In this document: positions 8,068-16,458 of the stretch, piece after piece
Position numbering within the stretch: the stretch's first letter is position 1
Layout: the number at the start of each line of letters is the position of its first letter
Notes under the pieces: generated by a model
Seen by the model: the letters and a program-made list of their open reading frames with translations, nothing else
Database searches by the model: none
What the model was told of the DNA's origin: nothing
Assembly (NCBI GenBank): GCA_027297435.1
Contig: JAPUIA010000149.1
Location: forward strand, 1 to 34,712
Length of the DNA: 34,712 nt
Source of the DNA: Gammaproteobacteria bacterium
GTDB taxonomy: Bacteria > Pseudomonadota > Gammaproteobacteria > Pseudomonadales > Azotimanducaceae
Reading direction: 5' to 3'
Position numbers and translations under genes: made by a program

Positions 8068-9162
8068 TTGCAGTACCCATTTGACGACCATCCAGCACCG
8101 GGCACGACCATCGAGGTTGCGCCCGGCGTGCGTTGGCTCACGATGCCCATGGGCGGATCGCTCACGCACATCAACCTATATGTATTGGAAGACCGCGACG
8201 GCTGGTGGGTCGTCGACACCGGTCTCGGAGATTCGACAACGCGCGACTGGTGGCATGAAATATTCGCTAACGAGTTGATGGGCCGGCCGGTGAAAGGCGT
8301 GATCTGTACGCACATGCATCCGGACCACATCGGCCAGTCGAAGATGATTACCGAGGAGTTTCGCTGCCCACTCTACATGACGCGCGCCGAGTACTACCAA
8401 GCGCGAACGTTCTCGATGGGTTTCGGTCGCCACCAGTCCTCCTGGCTCGGGGAGGAATTCTACGTTCGCGCCGGGATGCCGCGCTCCTATCTCGAAGATC
8501 TCGCGAAGATGTGGTCCCAACGTTCCAGCGAAGGCATGTCGATGCCGGAAATGCCTTCTGGCTACCACCGACTGGAAGACGGTGATGTTCTGACGATCGG
8601 CGACCACGACTGGCGCATCGTCGTTGGGTCCGGCCACTCGCCGGAGCACGCGTGTCTATATTGCGCAGCACTCAAACTCATGATCTCAGGAGATCAGATA
8701 CTGCCTATCATTACCAGTAACGTGAGCGTGCACCCGACCGAGCCAAATGCCAACCCGCTGAAAGTCTGGATGGAATCTCATGACAAGTTCCTCGACACGC
8801 CTGACGATACCTTCGTGTTGCCGGCCCACAACCTACCGTTCTTCGGCATACGCCAGCGCCTCCGCGAGCTCATCAGCCACCATGAAGATCGCATGCTTGC
8901 TGTCGAAGAGCACTGCGTAGAACCGGCAATCGCCAAAGATCTACTGCCGGTACTGTTCGCGCGAGAGCTCGACCCGCGTCAAACGATGATGGCGCTCGGC
9001 GAGGCCATCGCTCACGTACACTTACTGATGCACCGCAATCGTATCGAACGGTCGCTACACGAAGACGGGCATTATCGATTCACATCCATCGATCCGGACC
9101 TGGCGCGCCGCGCCCACCCCGATGCGCATGACGCACCGGACGAGCGTCCTATCCTGGTGTAA
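8059..9162 (+). CDS. MBL-fold metallo-hydrolase
   Basis: The 367-residue protein has the metallo-beta-lactamase-fold metal motif H85-x-H87-x-D89-H90 (THMHPDHIG), a later GSGHSPEHACL histidine, SGDQILP supplying the bridging Asp, and LPAHN for the last histidine. The N-terminal half forms the hydrolase fold. The last roughly 100 residues are helical with a charged linker and resemble the C-terminal winged-helix segment of LACTB2-like or glyoxalase II-like proteins. It probably hydrolyses a thioester or ester in the cytoplasm; an acyl-CoA or acyl-glutathione is plausible from context. The ATG lies in the second copy of a duplicated start region. The 3' end overlaps the following small membrane protein gene by 41 bases. 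Confidence 0.87.
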   Translation: MSELQYPFDDHPAPGTTIEVAPGVRWLTMPMGGSLTHINLYVLEDRDGWWVVDTGLGDSTTRDWWHEIFANELMGRPVKGVICTHMHPDHIGQSKMITEEFRCPLYMTRAEYYQARTFSMGFGRHQSSWLGEEFYVRAGMPRSYLEDLAKMWSQRSSEGMSMPEMPSGYHRLEDGDVLTIGDHDWRIVVGSGHSPEHACLYCAALKLMISGDQILPIITSNVSVHPTEPNANPLKVWMESHDKFLDTPDDTFVLPAHNLPFFGIRQRLRELISHHEDRMLAVEEHCVEPAIAKDLLPVLFARELDPRQTMMALGEAIAHVHLLMHRNRIERSLHEDGHYRFTSIDPDLARRAHPDAHDAPDERPILV

Positions 9163-9448
9163 GCGCCGGTTGGACACTCACGGTTTACGACGGCGGATCG
9201 CCCTCTACACGTATAAGATGCTGCGTTGGGGACGCGATCACGTGCCGCCGGGTGTTCGAAGCGTGATCGGGTTGTTGTTCATGGTCGCCGGCGTGTTCGG
9301 ATTCCTACCGATACTCGGCTTTTGGATGTTGCCGCTCGGCATCGCGTTCATCGCGATGGACATACCCCCGGCACGGCGCAAGATCGACGACTGGATTGAC
9401 CGCCTGCACAAAGGTGCTTACGGCGAGTCTCCAACGTCCAACCAGTAG
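9122..9448 (+). CDS. Small membrane protein of unknown function
   Basis: The 108-residue product has a basic N-terminus, then a long hydrophobic stretch at about residues 46-80 (VIGLLFMVAGVFGFLPILGFWMLPLGIAF) that can form two short membrane helices, and a charged C-terminal tail. I know similar small proteins with the GFLPILGFWMLPLG motif in proteobacteria, but no function. The start is uncertain: the ATG at 9122 overlaps the MBL gene by 41 bases, while a TTG at 9170 would begin 8 bases after its stop, and an ATG exists at 9218. Its last 31 bases overlap the 3' end of the opposing MBL gene. Confidence 0.7.
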   Translation: MRMTHRTSVLSWCKRRLDTHGLRRRIALYTYKMLRWGRDHVPPGVRSVIGLLFMVAGVFGFLPILGFWMLPLGIAFIAMDIPPARRKIDDWIDRLHKGAYGESPTSNQ

Positions 9449-10284
9449 CCACCGGTTTCCAAACGTTTGATATGCCCCGCCGTCGGCGTCGCGAAATGCG
9501 TACCGATGATCAGCACGTCTCGATCAACATAATTCTCCAACAGCGACTCGCGCGTCCGCCGGCCCTGATCCTGGTCATAATCGGCCGAGCTGCACCAATC
9601 CGTATGCGCCATCTGGCACGGGTGGTGAACACAGTCACCGGTGATCAACGCCTCCTCGCCTTTCGAGGTAATGTGTACGCTGACGTGCCCCGGCGTATGG
9701 CCTGGCGTCGGCTCCAAACGTATGCCCTCACAGATCTCGTGTTCCAGTGCGACGAAATCCATCAACCCGGCGGCAATCACGGGACGCACCGAGTCGGCGA
9801 GAATCGGCCCGTACTGCGATTCGTCGTCGACAGAATCCCAATAAGACCATTCCTTTTCTGCGACGAGATAGCGCGCATTGGGAAAGGTCGGCACCCACTC
9901 GCCATCGACAAGCATCGTGTTCCAGCCCACATGGTCCACGTGTAAATGCGTGCACATGACCGTATCGATGGACTCCCTGGCATAACCTGCGGCGGCAATG
10001 TCGTCGAGAAACGTCGTCTGTAAATGGCTCCAGTTTGGGATGGAGCGCTCCTTGTCGTTGCCGATACAGGTGTCCACCACAATTTTTCGAGTCCCCGTAT
10101 CGACGATGAGTGCGTGGATGCTCATGATCAAGTTACCTTCGGCATCCATGAAATGCGGCTGCATCCATGCCATTGGCAAACAGGCATCGCGCGTCGCATC
10201 CGGCAAGATGAACCGACTACCACCGGTCACTTGCATTTCAATGATCCGCGTGATCTTCACATCGCCAATGTGCCACTGATTCAT
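9418..10284 (-). CDS. MBL-fold metallo-hydrolase (AHL lactonase-like family)
   Basis: The 288-residue protein carries H113-x-H115-x-D117-H118 (THLHVDHVG), the PTPGHTPGH histidine, ITGDCVHHP with the metal-bridging Asp, and a GTHFATP end motif. The long insert before the metal motif and the overall length fit the group that includes N-acyl homoserine lactonases, but many members hydrolyse other lactones or esters, so quorum quenching is not implied. GGGAGGG sits 5 bases upstream of the ATG. It is not related closely to the MBL gene at 8059 beyond the fold. It is divergent from the acyl-CoA synthetase gene and overlaps the membrane-protein gene tail to tail. Confidence 0.87.
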   Translation of the reverse strand: MNQWHIGDVKITRIIEMQVTGGSRFILPDATRDACLPMAWMQPHFMDAEGNLIMSIHALIVDTGTRKIVVDTCIGNDKERSIPNWSHLQTTFLDDIAAAGYARESIDTVMCTHLHVDHVGWNTMLVDGEWVPTFPNARYLVAEKEWSYWDSVDDESQYGPILADSVRPVIAAGLMDFVALEHEICEGIRLEPTPGHTPGHVSVHITSKGEEALITGDCVHHPCQMAHTDWCSSADYDQDQGRRTRESLLENYVDRDVLIIGTHFATPTAGHIKRLETGGYWLDVGDSP

Positions 10285-10353
10285 TCACCGCCCTCCCAAC
10301 CGAATGCAAGAAAGAGTATCGAAAGTCGTCGATTCAAAGAATGACAGAATAGC

Positions 10354-10383
10354 TTGCTTAAAGGGTGGCCCGCTGGCTATCTT
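10354..10383 (+). promoter_or_regulatory. Possible sigma-70 promoter for the acyl-CoA synthetase
   Basis: TTGCTT (10354-10359) and TATCTT (10378-10383) are separated by 18 bases, and the pair ends 29 bases before the chosen ATG at 10413. Both boxes are moderate matches to consensus in a 128-base divergent gap. Confidence 0.3.
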
Positions 10384-10412
10384 TTAACGCAAGGCTACCG
10401 TGGGGGCGGGAA

Positions 10413-12221
10413 ATGGGCTTGAGAAACCTCGTGTCGACGCTGGTGCAGGTGCCGACGTTGTTGGCATTGAAAAAAGGCATGAAGCCGCGGCCTTACGAGG
10501 ACAAGGACTGTTTTGGGCGGCAAGTTGAAAACAACGCCGCTCGATTCGGAGACCGCACAGCGATTATTTTCGAAGGCCGCTCTGTCACCTGGGCGGAATT
10601 CAATGCGCAAGCCAACCGCTATGCGAACCACCTGAAATCCACCGGGCTCAACCGGGGCGACACCGTCAGCCTCCTGATGGAAAACCGAATTCAATTCCTC
10701 GCGATCGTCGTCGCTCTCAACAAGCTCGGGGTCACCACCGGACTCATCAACACCAACCTGCGCGGCCGCCCGCTCACACACTGCATCACGGTCACGGAAT
10801 CGAGAATGTGTATTTTCGGCGAGGAACTCTTGGAGGCCCTGACCGAGGTGAAAGACGAGCTGCCGTTGGATGAAGGGGACGACTACCTCTTCGTACCCGA
10901 CGCGGGTTCCGTCAGCGCGCCAAACTGGGCAGCGGATCTCGAAAACGCAAGCCAAACCGAAAGTGGTGACAATCCGCCGGACACCCAGGACGTCACGTTG
11001 GGCGACAACGCCATGTACGTTTTCACGTCCGGCACGACCGGCCTGCCAAAAGCCGCGGTAATGTCCAATCGCCGCTATCTTGCCTCCACCGGTTTGGCGC
11101 ATGTAGCAGGATTGAAGTGTACCGAACAGGATCGGCTGTATATCTGTCTGCCGCTCTACCACGGTACCGGATTGGTGGTTGGCGTTGGTGCGGCGTTCAG
11201 TTCCGGGGCGAGCATGTTCATACGCCGCAAGTTTTCCGCGAGCAACTTCTTGAACGAGGTACGCGAACATCAGACCACCTGTTTCATCTACATCGGCGAA
11301 TTGTGCCGCTACCTCACCAACACCGAAGCCAAACCCGATGATCACAAAAACCCGCTACGCAGCATGATGGGCAACGGATTGCGCCCGGACGTGTGGCTGA
11401 AGTTCAAAAATCGCTTCGGCGTAAAGCGCATAGCCGAATTCTACGGTGCCAGCGAAGGCAACGTGGCGTTCGCCAACTTGCTGAACAAAGATCAGACCAT
11501 TGGTATGACCGCAGCTGAAATTGCGCTCGTTGAATACGATGTCGATAGCGACCAGATCGTGATGGACGCAAACGGTCATTGCATCCGAGTCGCACCGGGA
11601 GAACCCGGCCTGTTGCTGGCACTCATCAACGAAGCGGCGGCATTCGAGGGTTATACGGACGAAGCCGAGACGGAAAAGAAGGTCATACGCGACGCCTTCG
11701 AGGACGGCGATGCGTGGTTCAATTCCGGAGACCTCATCCGCGAGATCGATGTTGGCTACGCGTTGGGCTACGCCCACTATCAGTTTGTCGATCGCGTCGG
11801 CGATACGTTTCGCTGGAAATCGGAAAATGTCTCGACCAACGAGGTGGGCGAGATCATCAACGGTCACACGCAGGTCCAGTTTTGCAACGTCTATGGGGTG
11901 GAGGTGCCGAACGCCGATGGCCGTGCAGGTATGGCAGCACTCGTGCTCGAAGACGGCGGCGGCGAACTGGACATCACCGATTTTTCGGATTTCGTCGCTC
12001 GACAACTGCCTGCGTATGCACGCCCCGTATTCTTGAGAATTCAAACCGACATCGACGTAACCGGTACATTCAAGATGGTCAAGGGTGACCTGCGCAAGGA
12101 CGGCTACGACCTCGAGCGGGTGTCCGATGCGTTGTACGTGCTGAAACCCGGCTCAGCCGCCTACGTTCCTCTGGATGCAGCATTCGCTTCCGCCATCGCC
12201 GACGGCAAAGCCGGCTATTAG
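10413..12221 (+). CDS. Long-chain acyl-CoA synthetase (FadD6/FATP-like)
   Basis: This is an adenylate-forming enzyme of 602 residues. The ATP-binding loop TSGTTGLPK lies at about 205-213. The segments LPLYHGTGL, EFYGASEGN, NSGDLI and DRVGDTFRWKSENVST are the later core motifs, in the form used by FATP/very-long-chain and mycobacterial FadD6 enzymes. TGTFKMVK near the C-terminus supplies the catalytic lysine. It activates a fatty or sterol-type acid to its CoA ester through an acyl-adenylate. I chose the ATG at 10413, which has a GGGCGGG ribosome site; an upstream in-frame ATG at 10365 would add 16 residues that look non-coding. It is divergent from an MBL hydrolase gene and has a plausible promoter just upstream. 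Confidence 0.9.
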   Translation: MGLRNLVSTLVQVPTLLALKKGMKPRPYEDKDCFGRQVENNAARFGDRTAIIFEGRSVTWAEFNAQANRYANHLKSTGLNRGDTVSLLMENRIQFLAIVVALNKLGVTTGLINTNLRGRPLTHCITVTESRMCIFGEELLEALTEVKDELPLDEGDDYLFVPDAGSVSAPNWAADLENASQTESGDNPPDTQDVTLGDNAMYVFTSGTTGLPKAAVMSNRRYLASTGLAHVAGLKCTEQDRLYICLPLYHGTGLVVGVGAAFSSGASMFIRRKFSASNFLNEVREHQTTCFIYIGELCRYLTNTEAKPDDHKNPLRSMMGNGLRPDVWLKFKNRFGVKRIAEFYGASEGNVAFANLLNKDQTIGMTAAEIALVEYDVDSDQIVMDANGHCIRVAPGEPGLLLALINEAAAFEGYTDEAETEKKVIRDAFEDGDAWFNSGDLIREIDVGYALGYAHYQFVDRVGDTFRWKSENVSTNEVGEIINGHTQVQFCNVYGVEVPNADGRAGMAALVLEDGGGELDITDFSDFVARQLPAYARPVFLRIQTDIDVTGTFKMVKGDLRKDGYDLERVSDALYVLKPGSAAYVPLDAAFASAIADGKAGY

Positions 12222-12325
12222 CGCACCTAAGGGTGCCGAGAGACGAGAACGTCTCGTAGCTGCCTGATCGGAACTCTTGTACGATTGGCGAGTAACTGTC
12301 TGTTCAAACTTTCGGGGGAAGGCGA

Positions 12326-12877
12326 ATGAACGTTCTAAAGATCGTTCTCCAGGTATTGGGGATACTCATACTGATTCCCGCGGTCGCGATCGCGACACTG
12401 AGGCTCGACAATCAAAACGCCGATGGTCCGTCGATTCTATTTCCCGGCGGTGAGTTGGTGTCCGGCGAGCTGTACACCGGGCCGGAACCGGACTGGAGTT
12501 TCACCGACGACGTTCAAACCGTCGAACTGCAGCTTGTCGATCCGCTCAGCTCGCGGCTCATTTTCGTAATGGAAAGTGAGGGCAAAGTCTACGTACCCTC
12601 CGGATATATGCGCTCGACGCTCGGCAAGATTTGGAAGGATTGGGCATTCCAGGCTGATGAAGGAAACGGCCTGGCGGTTGTGCGCATCGACGGAACACGC
12701 TACGAACGGCAGCTGTTACGAATCAAGGAAGGCCCGGTACTCGACGGAATTGTCGCGAAGATGGGATCTAAGTACGGTGGGGGTGCTACAGCTACGCCGG
12801 AAGCCATTCAAGCTGGGCGAGCGTCCGTTGAAGCCGGCGACATCTGGATCTTCGAAATGGCGCCCAGAGGTGGATGA
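12326..12877 (+). CDS. Membrane-anchored or secreted protein of unknown function
   Basis: The 183-residue product starts with a single hydrophobic helix (about residues 4-24), then a soluble part rich in beta strands (VETVELQLVD-like, LIFVMESEGKVYVPSGY, GLAVVRIDGTRYERQL). The alternating strand pattern and the KVYVPSG and WAFQ segments resemble small split-barrel proteins, but I cannot assign a family. GGGGGAAGG precedes the ATG by 5 bases. It is followed after 4 bases by a 44-residue membrane ORF, suggesting a two-gene unit behind the acyl-CoA synthetase. Confidence 0.7.
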   Translation: MNVLKIVLQVLGILILIPAVAIATLRLDNQNADGPSILFPGGELVSGELYTGPEPDWSFTDDVQTVELQLVDPLSSRLIFVMESEGKVYVPSGYMRSTLGKIWKDWAFQADEGNGLAVVRIDGTRYERQLLRIKEGPVLDGIVAKMGSKYGGGATATPEAIQAGRASVEAGDIWIFEMAPRGG

Positions 12878-12881
12878 TTAG

Positions 12882-13016
12882 ATGAAAACCAAGACCTACT
12901 TGATAGTCTGTGCGGCCGTATCGCTGGTGGTCTCGCTGACGATCTTATTCGTGCCGGCGGTTTCAGATACCCTCGAGGGAGCCATGCTCGCCTTCCTCGC
13001 TACCTACGCCCGCTAG
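12882..13016 (+). CDS. 44-residue hydrophobic ORF
   Basis: The ATG at 12882 opens 44 codons ending in TAG at 13014-13016. The product is a short basic N-terminus (MKTKTY), one strong hydrophobic helix (LIVCAAVSLVVSLTILFV) and a short tail. It starts 4 bases after the preceding gene stop, and its own stop overlaps the 3' end of the opposing LLM gene by 17 bases. The helix and spacing suggest a real small membrane protein. Its function is unknown. Confidence 0.5.
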   Translation: MKTKTYLIVCAAVSLVVSLTILFVPAVSDTLEGAMLAFLATYAR

Positions 13017-14079
13017 GAAAGCTGGGAACCACCGCCTCGTCCAACAGGCTCATCGCGGCAACTGACGCCTCGCGATCCGCACCCGCAGTGGGTCCGCTCA
13101 CGACCACCTTGTCGAGGCCCAAGTCTCTTAACTCGCCGAGTCGCTCCAGACAATGCTCCGGCGGGCCGGCAATCGCGTACTTGTCGACGAACGCATCTTC
13201 CATCAATCCGGCTTGAGCAGAATCGGCCCGAGTGTGAGCCTTCATATCGTAGCCATCGTGCAGTTTGGAGAGCACTGTCCTGTCCGCGGCATCGACCGGC
13301 CCTGACACCGTGCCGTGCATCACTGAAAAACGCGCAAAGGTCGTCAACCCCCCACGTACCAACGCGCGCGCTTTGGCGACGTCCGGGTGGCAGACCAGGT
13401 TGACGAACGCGCCAAATCGCAAGGTGCTCGGATCGCGACCGTGCGTCTCTGCAGACTGGGTCGCAAGCTCGATTCCCCACCGAATACGTTCAGGAACGGC
13501 GCCTAGCGTGAACATGACCCGATCGGCCAGGCGACCCGCCATGGCAATCACCATCGGGCCAGTGGCTGCTACCTCTACGGGCACCTTGGTAATCTCGTCC
13601 TTGTACCAGCGAATACGGCTGATCAACGGGTGGTCGGCCAATTGCAGATCGGCAATCGGCAGCGCGACGTCATCCGGCATGGGGATCTGATCGAACGCTA
13701 CTTCCTCCCCACGAAGATAGCGCTGCAACACATCGACGTAGCGCTCAAAGCTTTTGAATCGAGCAGGCGAACGCCCCAAGTGAGCCAGCGCCGAGTCGCC
13801 ACGACCGATGCCCAATACCATGCGTCCACGTGCAACTTCCTGTACCGCCATCGCGGCCGATGCCGTCACCGCGGGATGGCGAGTCACGGAATTCGTCACA
13901 CCGGTACCGAGACCGATACGCTCGGTACCGGACGCCGCCAAGGTTAGGGCCACATAGGAATCAGCAGACAGGTTCTGCGAATCGACGACCAACATGCCAT
14001 CTCATCCCACTCGCTCGGCCCGTCGGGCGACATCCAGTGCATGCTGCGGGCGCGAGTGCGTAAGAGTCCAAAGTTCCAT
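13000..14079 (-). pseudogene. LLM-class flavin-dependent oxidoreductase interrupted by an in-frame TGA
   Basis: Reading from the ATG at 14079, the protein begins with the expected first strand and helix of an LLM TIM barrel (MELWTLTH, then ARRAERVG). It hits TGA at 14004-14002 as codon 26 and continues in the same frame as DGMLVVDSQNL. The rest, 331 residues from the ATG at 13995, is a clean LLM sequence with IGLGTGVTN, RHPAVTASA, GRMVLGIGRGDSA and a C-terminal GPPEHCLERL segment. Only one codon is wrong; family members have a coding residue there, and TGG would give Trp. Translation from 13995 would lack beta-1 and alpha-1 and is unlikely to fold. It is therefore probably a recent pseudogene or carries a base-call error. 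Confidence 0.75.
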
Positions 14080-14161
14080 CGTGTGGCCACTGGCTGAGGT
14101 GTTTCGCCTACTTTCGCAAACATCCAGGGCCGTATCCACCAAGCGGGTTGGCGAGGCACGT

Positions 14162-14202
14162 AAAAAAAGCCCCACGCCTCCAATTGGGGGGCGGCGTGGG
14201 GC
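14162..14202 (-). terminator. Rho-independent terminator-like hairpin in a leader region
   Basis: On the minus strand a perfect 10-base-pair stem (GCCCCACGCC with GGCGTGGGGC, arms 14193-14202 and 14169-14178) is followed at once by seven T residues (14168-14162). No minus-strand protein gene lies immediately upstream, because the next genes to the right run on the plus strand. It ends 83 bases before the start of the interrupted LLM gene. It may attenuate that gene or end a small RNA. Confidence 0.7.
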
Positions 14203-14373
14203 GACTTCGCTACATGCGAAACGGGAGGGAGCAACACCCGGAACACTGTCGCCGCAGCGAAGCCGATAGACGGCGGGCACGATGCGTACTGCAACCGCTA
14301 GGCTATTGCTCGCAGGTACCGTGTCGGTCTACCGTTGCGACCAATGTAGCTCGGTTGACTGAACGGGAACTGA

Positions 14374-14949
14374 ATGCAATTCCAACGCCGCTTCAAAGCC
14401 GCCATTCAGCAAGGCGACGTGACTTGCTCGTTTCGCAAATGGCGGCGCCCGCAAGTCAAAATAGGCGGGCAGTACAACATCCACGGCTATGGCGCAATCG
14501 AAGTCACCGACGTCCGGACCGTGAGGGCTGGCCGCGCCAGCCTTGCCGACATCAAACGCAGCGGCTTCGGCACACGGGCTGAGCTGCTGCGCTATCTCAA
14601 GGCGAACACCGACGACACCTTGTTCCTGATCGAGCTTCGCTACCTCGGCCCCACGCCCGTGAAACAACCCCCCAAAACGGTTTTATCCCGGGAAGCCCTG
14701 ACGGCGATGCAATCCCAACTTGCAACCATGGATGCGGAATCGAAACGCGGGCCTTGGGCGATCGCCACGATCAAACTCATCGGCCGACATCCCGGGCGCC
14801 GCGCGCCGGAACTGGCCACAAAGCTGTCGTGGGAGACCCAGCCCTTCAAGGCCAACGTACGCAAACTCAAGGCTTTGGGCTTGACCGAAAGCCTCGAGAC
14901 CGGTTACCGGCTCTCGACTCGCGGCAGACAGGTACTCGATTCGCTATGA
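14374..14949 (+). CDS. ASCH-domain protein with C-terminal winged helix
   Basis: The 191-residue protein appears to have two parts. Residues 1-80 (QFQRRFKAAIQQGDVTCSFR, then KIGGQYNI and ELLRYL) match the ASCH/PUA-like beta-barrel pattern, a probable RNA- or nucleotide-binding fold. Residues about 120-190 (RGPWAIATIKLIGRHPGRRAPELATKL, VRKLKALGLTESLETGYRLSTRG) look like a winged helix-turn-helix with a wing (GYRLSTRG). The stop overlaps the next ATG (ATGA, 14946-14949), so it is coupled to the HAD phosphatase. The domain calls come from pattern recognition only. The pairing suggests a regulatory or RNA-linked role, but there is no direct evidence of target or ligand. Confidence 0.7.
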   Translation: MQFQRRFKAAIQQGDVTCSFRKWRRPQVKIGGQYNIHGYGAIEVTDVRTVRAGRASLADIKRSGFGTRAELLRYLKANTDDTLFLIELRYLGPTPVKQPPKTVLSREALTAMQSQLATMDAESKRGPWAIATIKLIGRHPGRRAPELATKLSWETQPFKANVRKLKALGLTESLETGYRLSTRGRQVLDSL

Positions 14950-15578
14950 CTCTTAAGACCCCGAGCGCCGTGCTACTCGACCTGGGCAACGTGGTCGTCG
15001 GTATCGATTTTCGCAAGGTCTTCCGGTCTTGGTCCGAATCCGCCAACGTCGACGAACGGCGCTTCTACGATCGCTGGCGAGTCGACGAGGCCTACAAACA
15101 ACACGAGATCGGCGCTACGGATTTCGCCACGTACTCCGAACACCTCGCCAAGCTCTTCGATGTCGAACTGAGTCAGGATGATTGGTTGGCAGGTTGGAAC
15201 GCGCTGTTCTTGGCGCCGTTCCAAGATGTGATCGATCGTTTGCAGGTTGTCTCGGAACAGCTACCGACTTTTTGTTTCTCCAACACCAACGCCGCTCACT
15301 ACGCGAGTTGGTCCAGGCGCTATCGGGAAGAACTCAAGGTTTTTCAACGCGTATTCGTCTCGAACGAGATTGGCCTACGCAAACCCGACATCCCAGCCTT
15401 CGAATTCGTCGCCTCCGAGATGGCGCTGCCGCCGGCGCAGATAGTGTTCATCGATGATACGTTGGAAAACGTCGAGGGCGCTCGCGCGGCGGGCATGCAC
15501 GCGGTGCATGTGACTTCCTCGGCAGAGGTCCTCCGCGCGTTGGCTGGGCTAGATGGAGATATGCAGGCTAGCCATTGA
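14946..15578 (+). CDS. HAD-family hydrolase (YihX-like phosphatase)
   Basis: The 210-residue protein has HAD motif I as LLDLGNVVV with nucleophile D12; the usual second Asp is Gly, as in the YihX (glucose-1-phosphatase) subgroup. Motif II is CFSNTN, motif III the Lys in GLRKPD, and motif IV IDDTLENVEGA. An alpha-helical cap lies between about residues 20 and 90. It should dephosphorylate a small phosphorylated metabolite. The ATG at 14946 overlaps the preceding stop by ATGA and gives the expected N-terminus. The last 11 bases overlap the 3' end of the opposing LLM gene. Confidence 0.85.
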   Translation: MTLKTPSAVLLDLGNVVVGIDFRKVFRSWSESANVDERRFYDRWRVDEAYKQHEIGATDFATYSEHLAKLFDVELSQDDWLAGWNALFLAPFQDVIDRLQVVSEQLPTFCFSNTNAAHYASWSRRYREELKVFQRVFVSNEIGLRKPDIPAFEFVASEMALPPAQIVFIDDTLENVEGARAAGMHAVHVTSSAEVLRALAGLDGDMQASH

Positions 15579-16440
15579 TCGAGTGACCAATCTCCGCATA
15601 TTTATCTAGCAACGGCATGACGATCTCGGCATCCGCCGAAGGCAAACCAAAGATCACCCGATCGAAACCCATCTCGAGCAGTTCGCGAACCCGTTCCCCG
15701 TCCGGACCGACGCCGAAAACGCTGAAATTCGGCTCTCCTTCGCGGCCGGCACGCGACCATGCCTCGCGCGTGCTGGCGATGCCGGCCACGTAGTCGATGG
15801 CTCCCTGGGCCGCGGCGCGAGACGCATCCTGATGGATGGGAAACCAACCATCGGCGTACTCGGCAATCCGTTGCCATGTCCATTTCGACGACGCACCCAG
15901 CAATATCTTCGGGCCGCCACTTTGTGTCGGTTTAGGAAATGACCAGAGCGGATCAAAATCGACGAATTGACCGTGAAATTCGGCCGCTTCATCGGTCCAG
16001 ATGGCGCGCATGGCCAACACCCGTTCGCGCAGCACCTTCCATCGATCGACGAACTGGACACCGTGGTGGGCCATTTCCTCGGCATTCCAACCTGCTCCAA
16101 CACCCAGCACGACCCGACCACCCGACAGCTGATCCAACGATGCCACCTGTTTGGCCATCAAGATCGGATCGCGCTCGGTCACGAGCGTGATACCGGTGCC
16201 TAGCTTCAACGTGTCAGTCACCGCGGCCGCGACTGCCAACCCAACGAACGGATCATAGCTATGCCAATACTCGCGCGGGAGCTCATCGCCACCCGGCCAG
16301 GGCGTTGCCCGACTTGTTGGAATGTGCGTGTGCTCCGGAAAGAACAGCGATTCGAAGCCGCGCGCTTCAGCGGCTTGCGCCAATACCGCAGGCGGCACGG
16401 CATAGTCCGTAGGAAACATGAGCACGCCGAAGTTCGTCAT
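15568..16440 (-). CDS. LLM-class F420-dependent oxidoreductase (Rv2161c-like)
   Basis: A 290-residue luciferase-like TIM-barrel protein. The N-terminus (FGVLMFPTDYAVPP), FFPEHTHIPTSR, the PGGDELPREYWHSYDPF stretch, LGTGITLVTERDPILMAKQVASLD and GRVVLGVGAGWNAEE match the subgroup known as the Rv2161c family (TIGR03619). I recall that assignment; it is not a search result. Members are predicted to use coenzyme F420, though FMN cannot be excluded. It overlaps the HAD gene tail to tail and is followed on the same strand by no close partner, so its substrate is unknown. The SLT gene lies 18 bases upstream on the same strand. Confidence 0.88.
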   Translation of the reverse strand: MTNFGVLMFPTDYAVPPAVLAQAAEARGFESLFFPEHTHIPTSRATPWPGGDELPREYWHSYDPFVGLAVAAAVTDTLKLGTGITLVTERDPILMAKQVASLDQLSGGRVVLGVGAGWNAEEMAHHGVQFVDRWKVLRERVLAMRAIWTDEAAEFHGQFVDFDPLWSFPKPTQSGGPKILLGASSKWTWQRIAEYADGWFPIHQDASRAAAQGAIDYVAGIASTREAWSRAGREGEPNFSVFGVGPDGERVRELLEMGFDRVIFGLPSADAEIVMPLLDKYAEIGHSING

Positions 16441-16458
16441 GTCAAAGGCTTAGCAGGG

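Noticed and set aside
9418-10284. Quorum-quenching AHL lactonase as a firm call
   Set aside because: The HxHxDH fold and length fit, but many MBL proteins share them and no quorum-sensing gene is nearby.
10395-11345. Long minus-strand open frame of 316 codons inside the acyl-CoA synthetase
   Set aside because: It is fully antisense to a clear adenylate-forming enzyme with all catalytic motifs; long antisense frames are expected in GC-rich genes.
14203-14373. Possible SRP RNA, 6S RNA or cobalamin riboswitch upstream of the hairpin
   Set aside because: The conserved cores (SRP GGAAGGAAGCA-type loop, B12 box, 6S central bubble) are absent; short resemblances such as CGCAACGGTAG are too weak.
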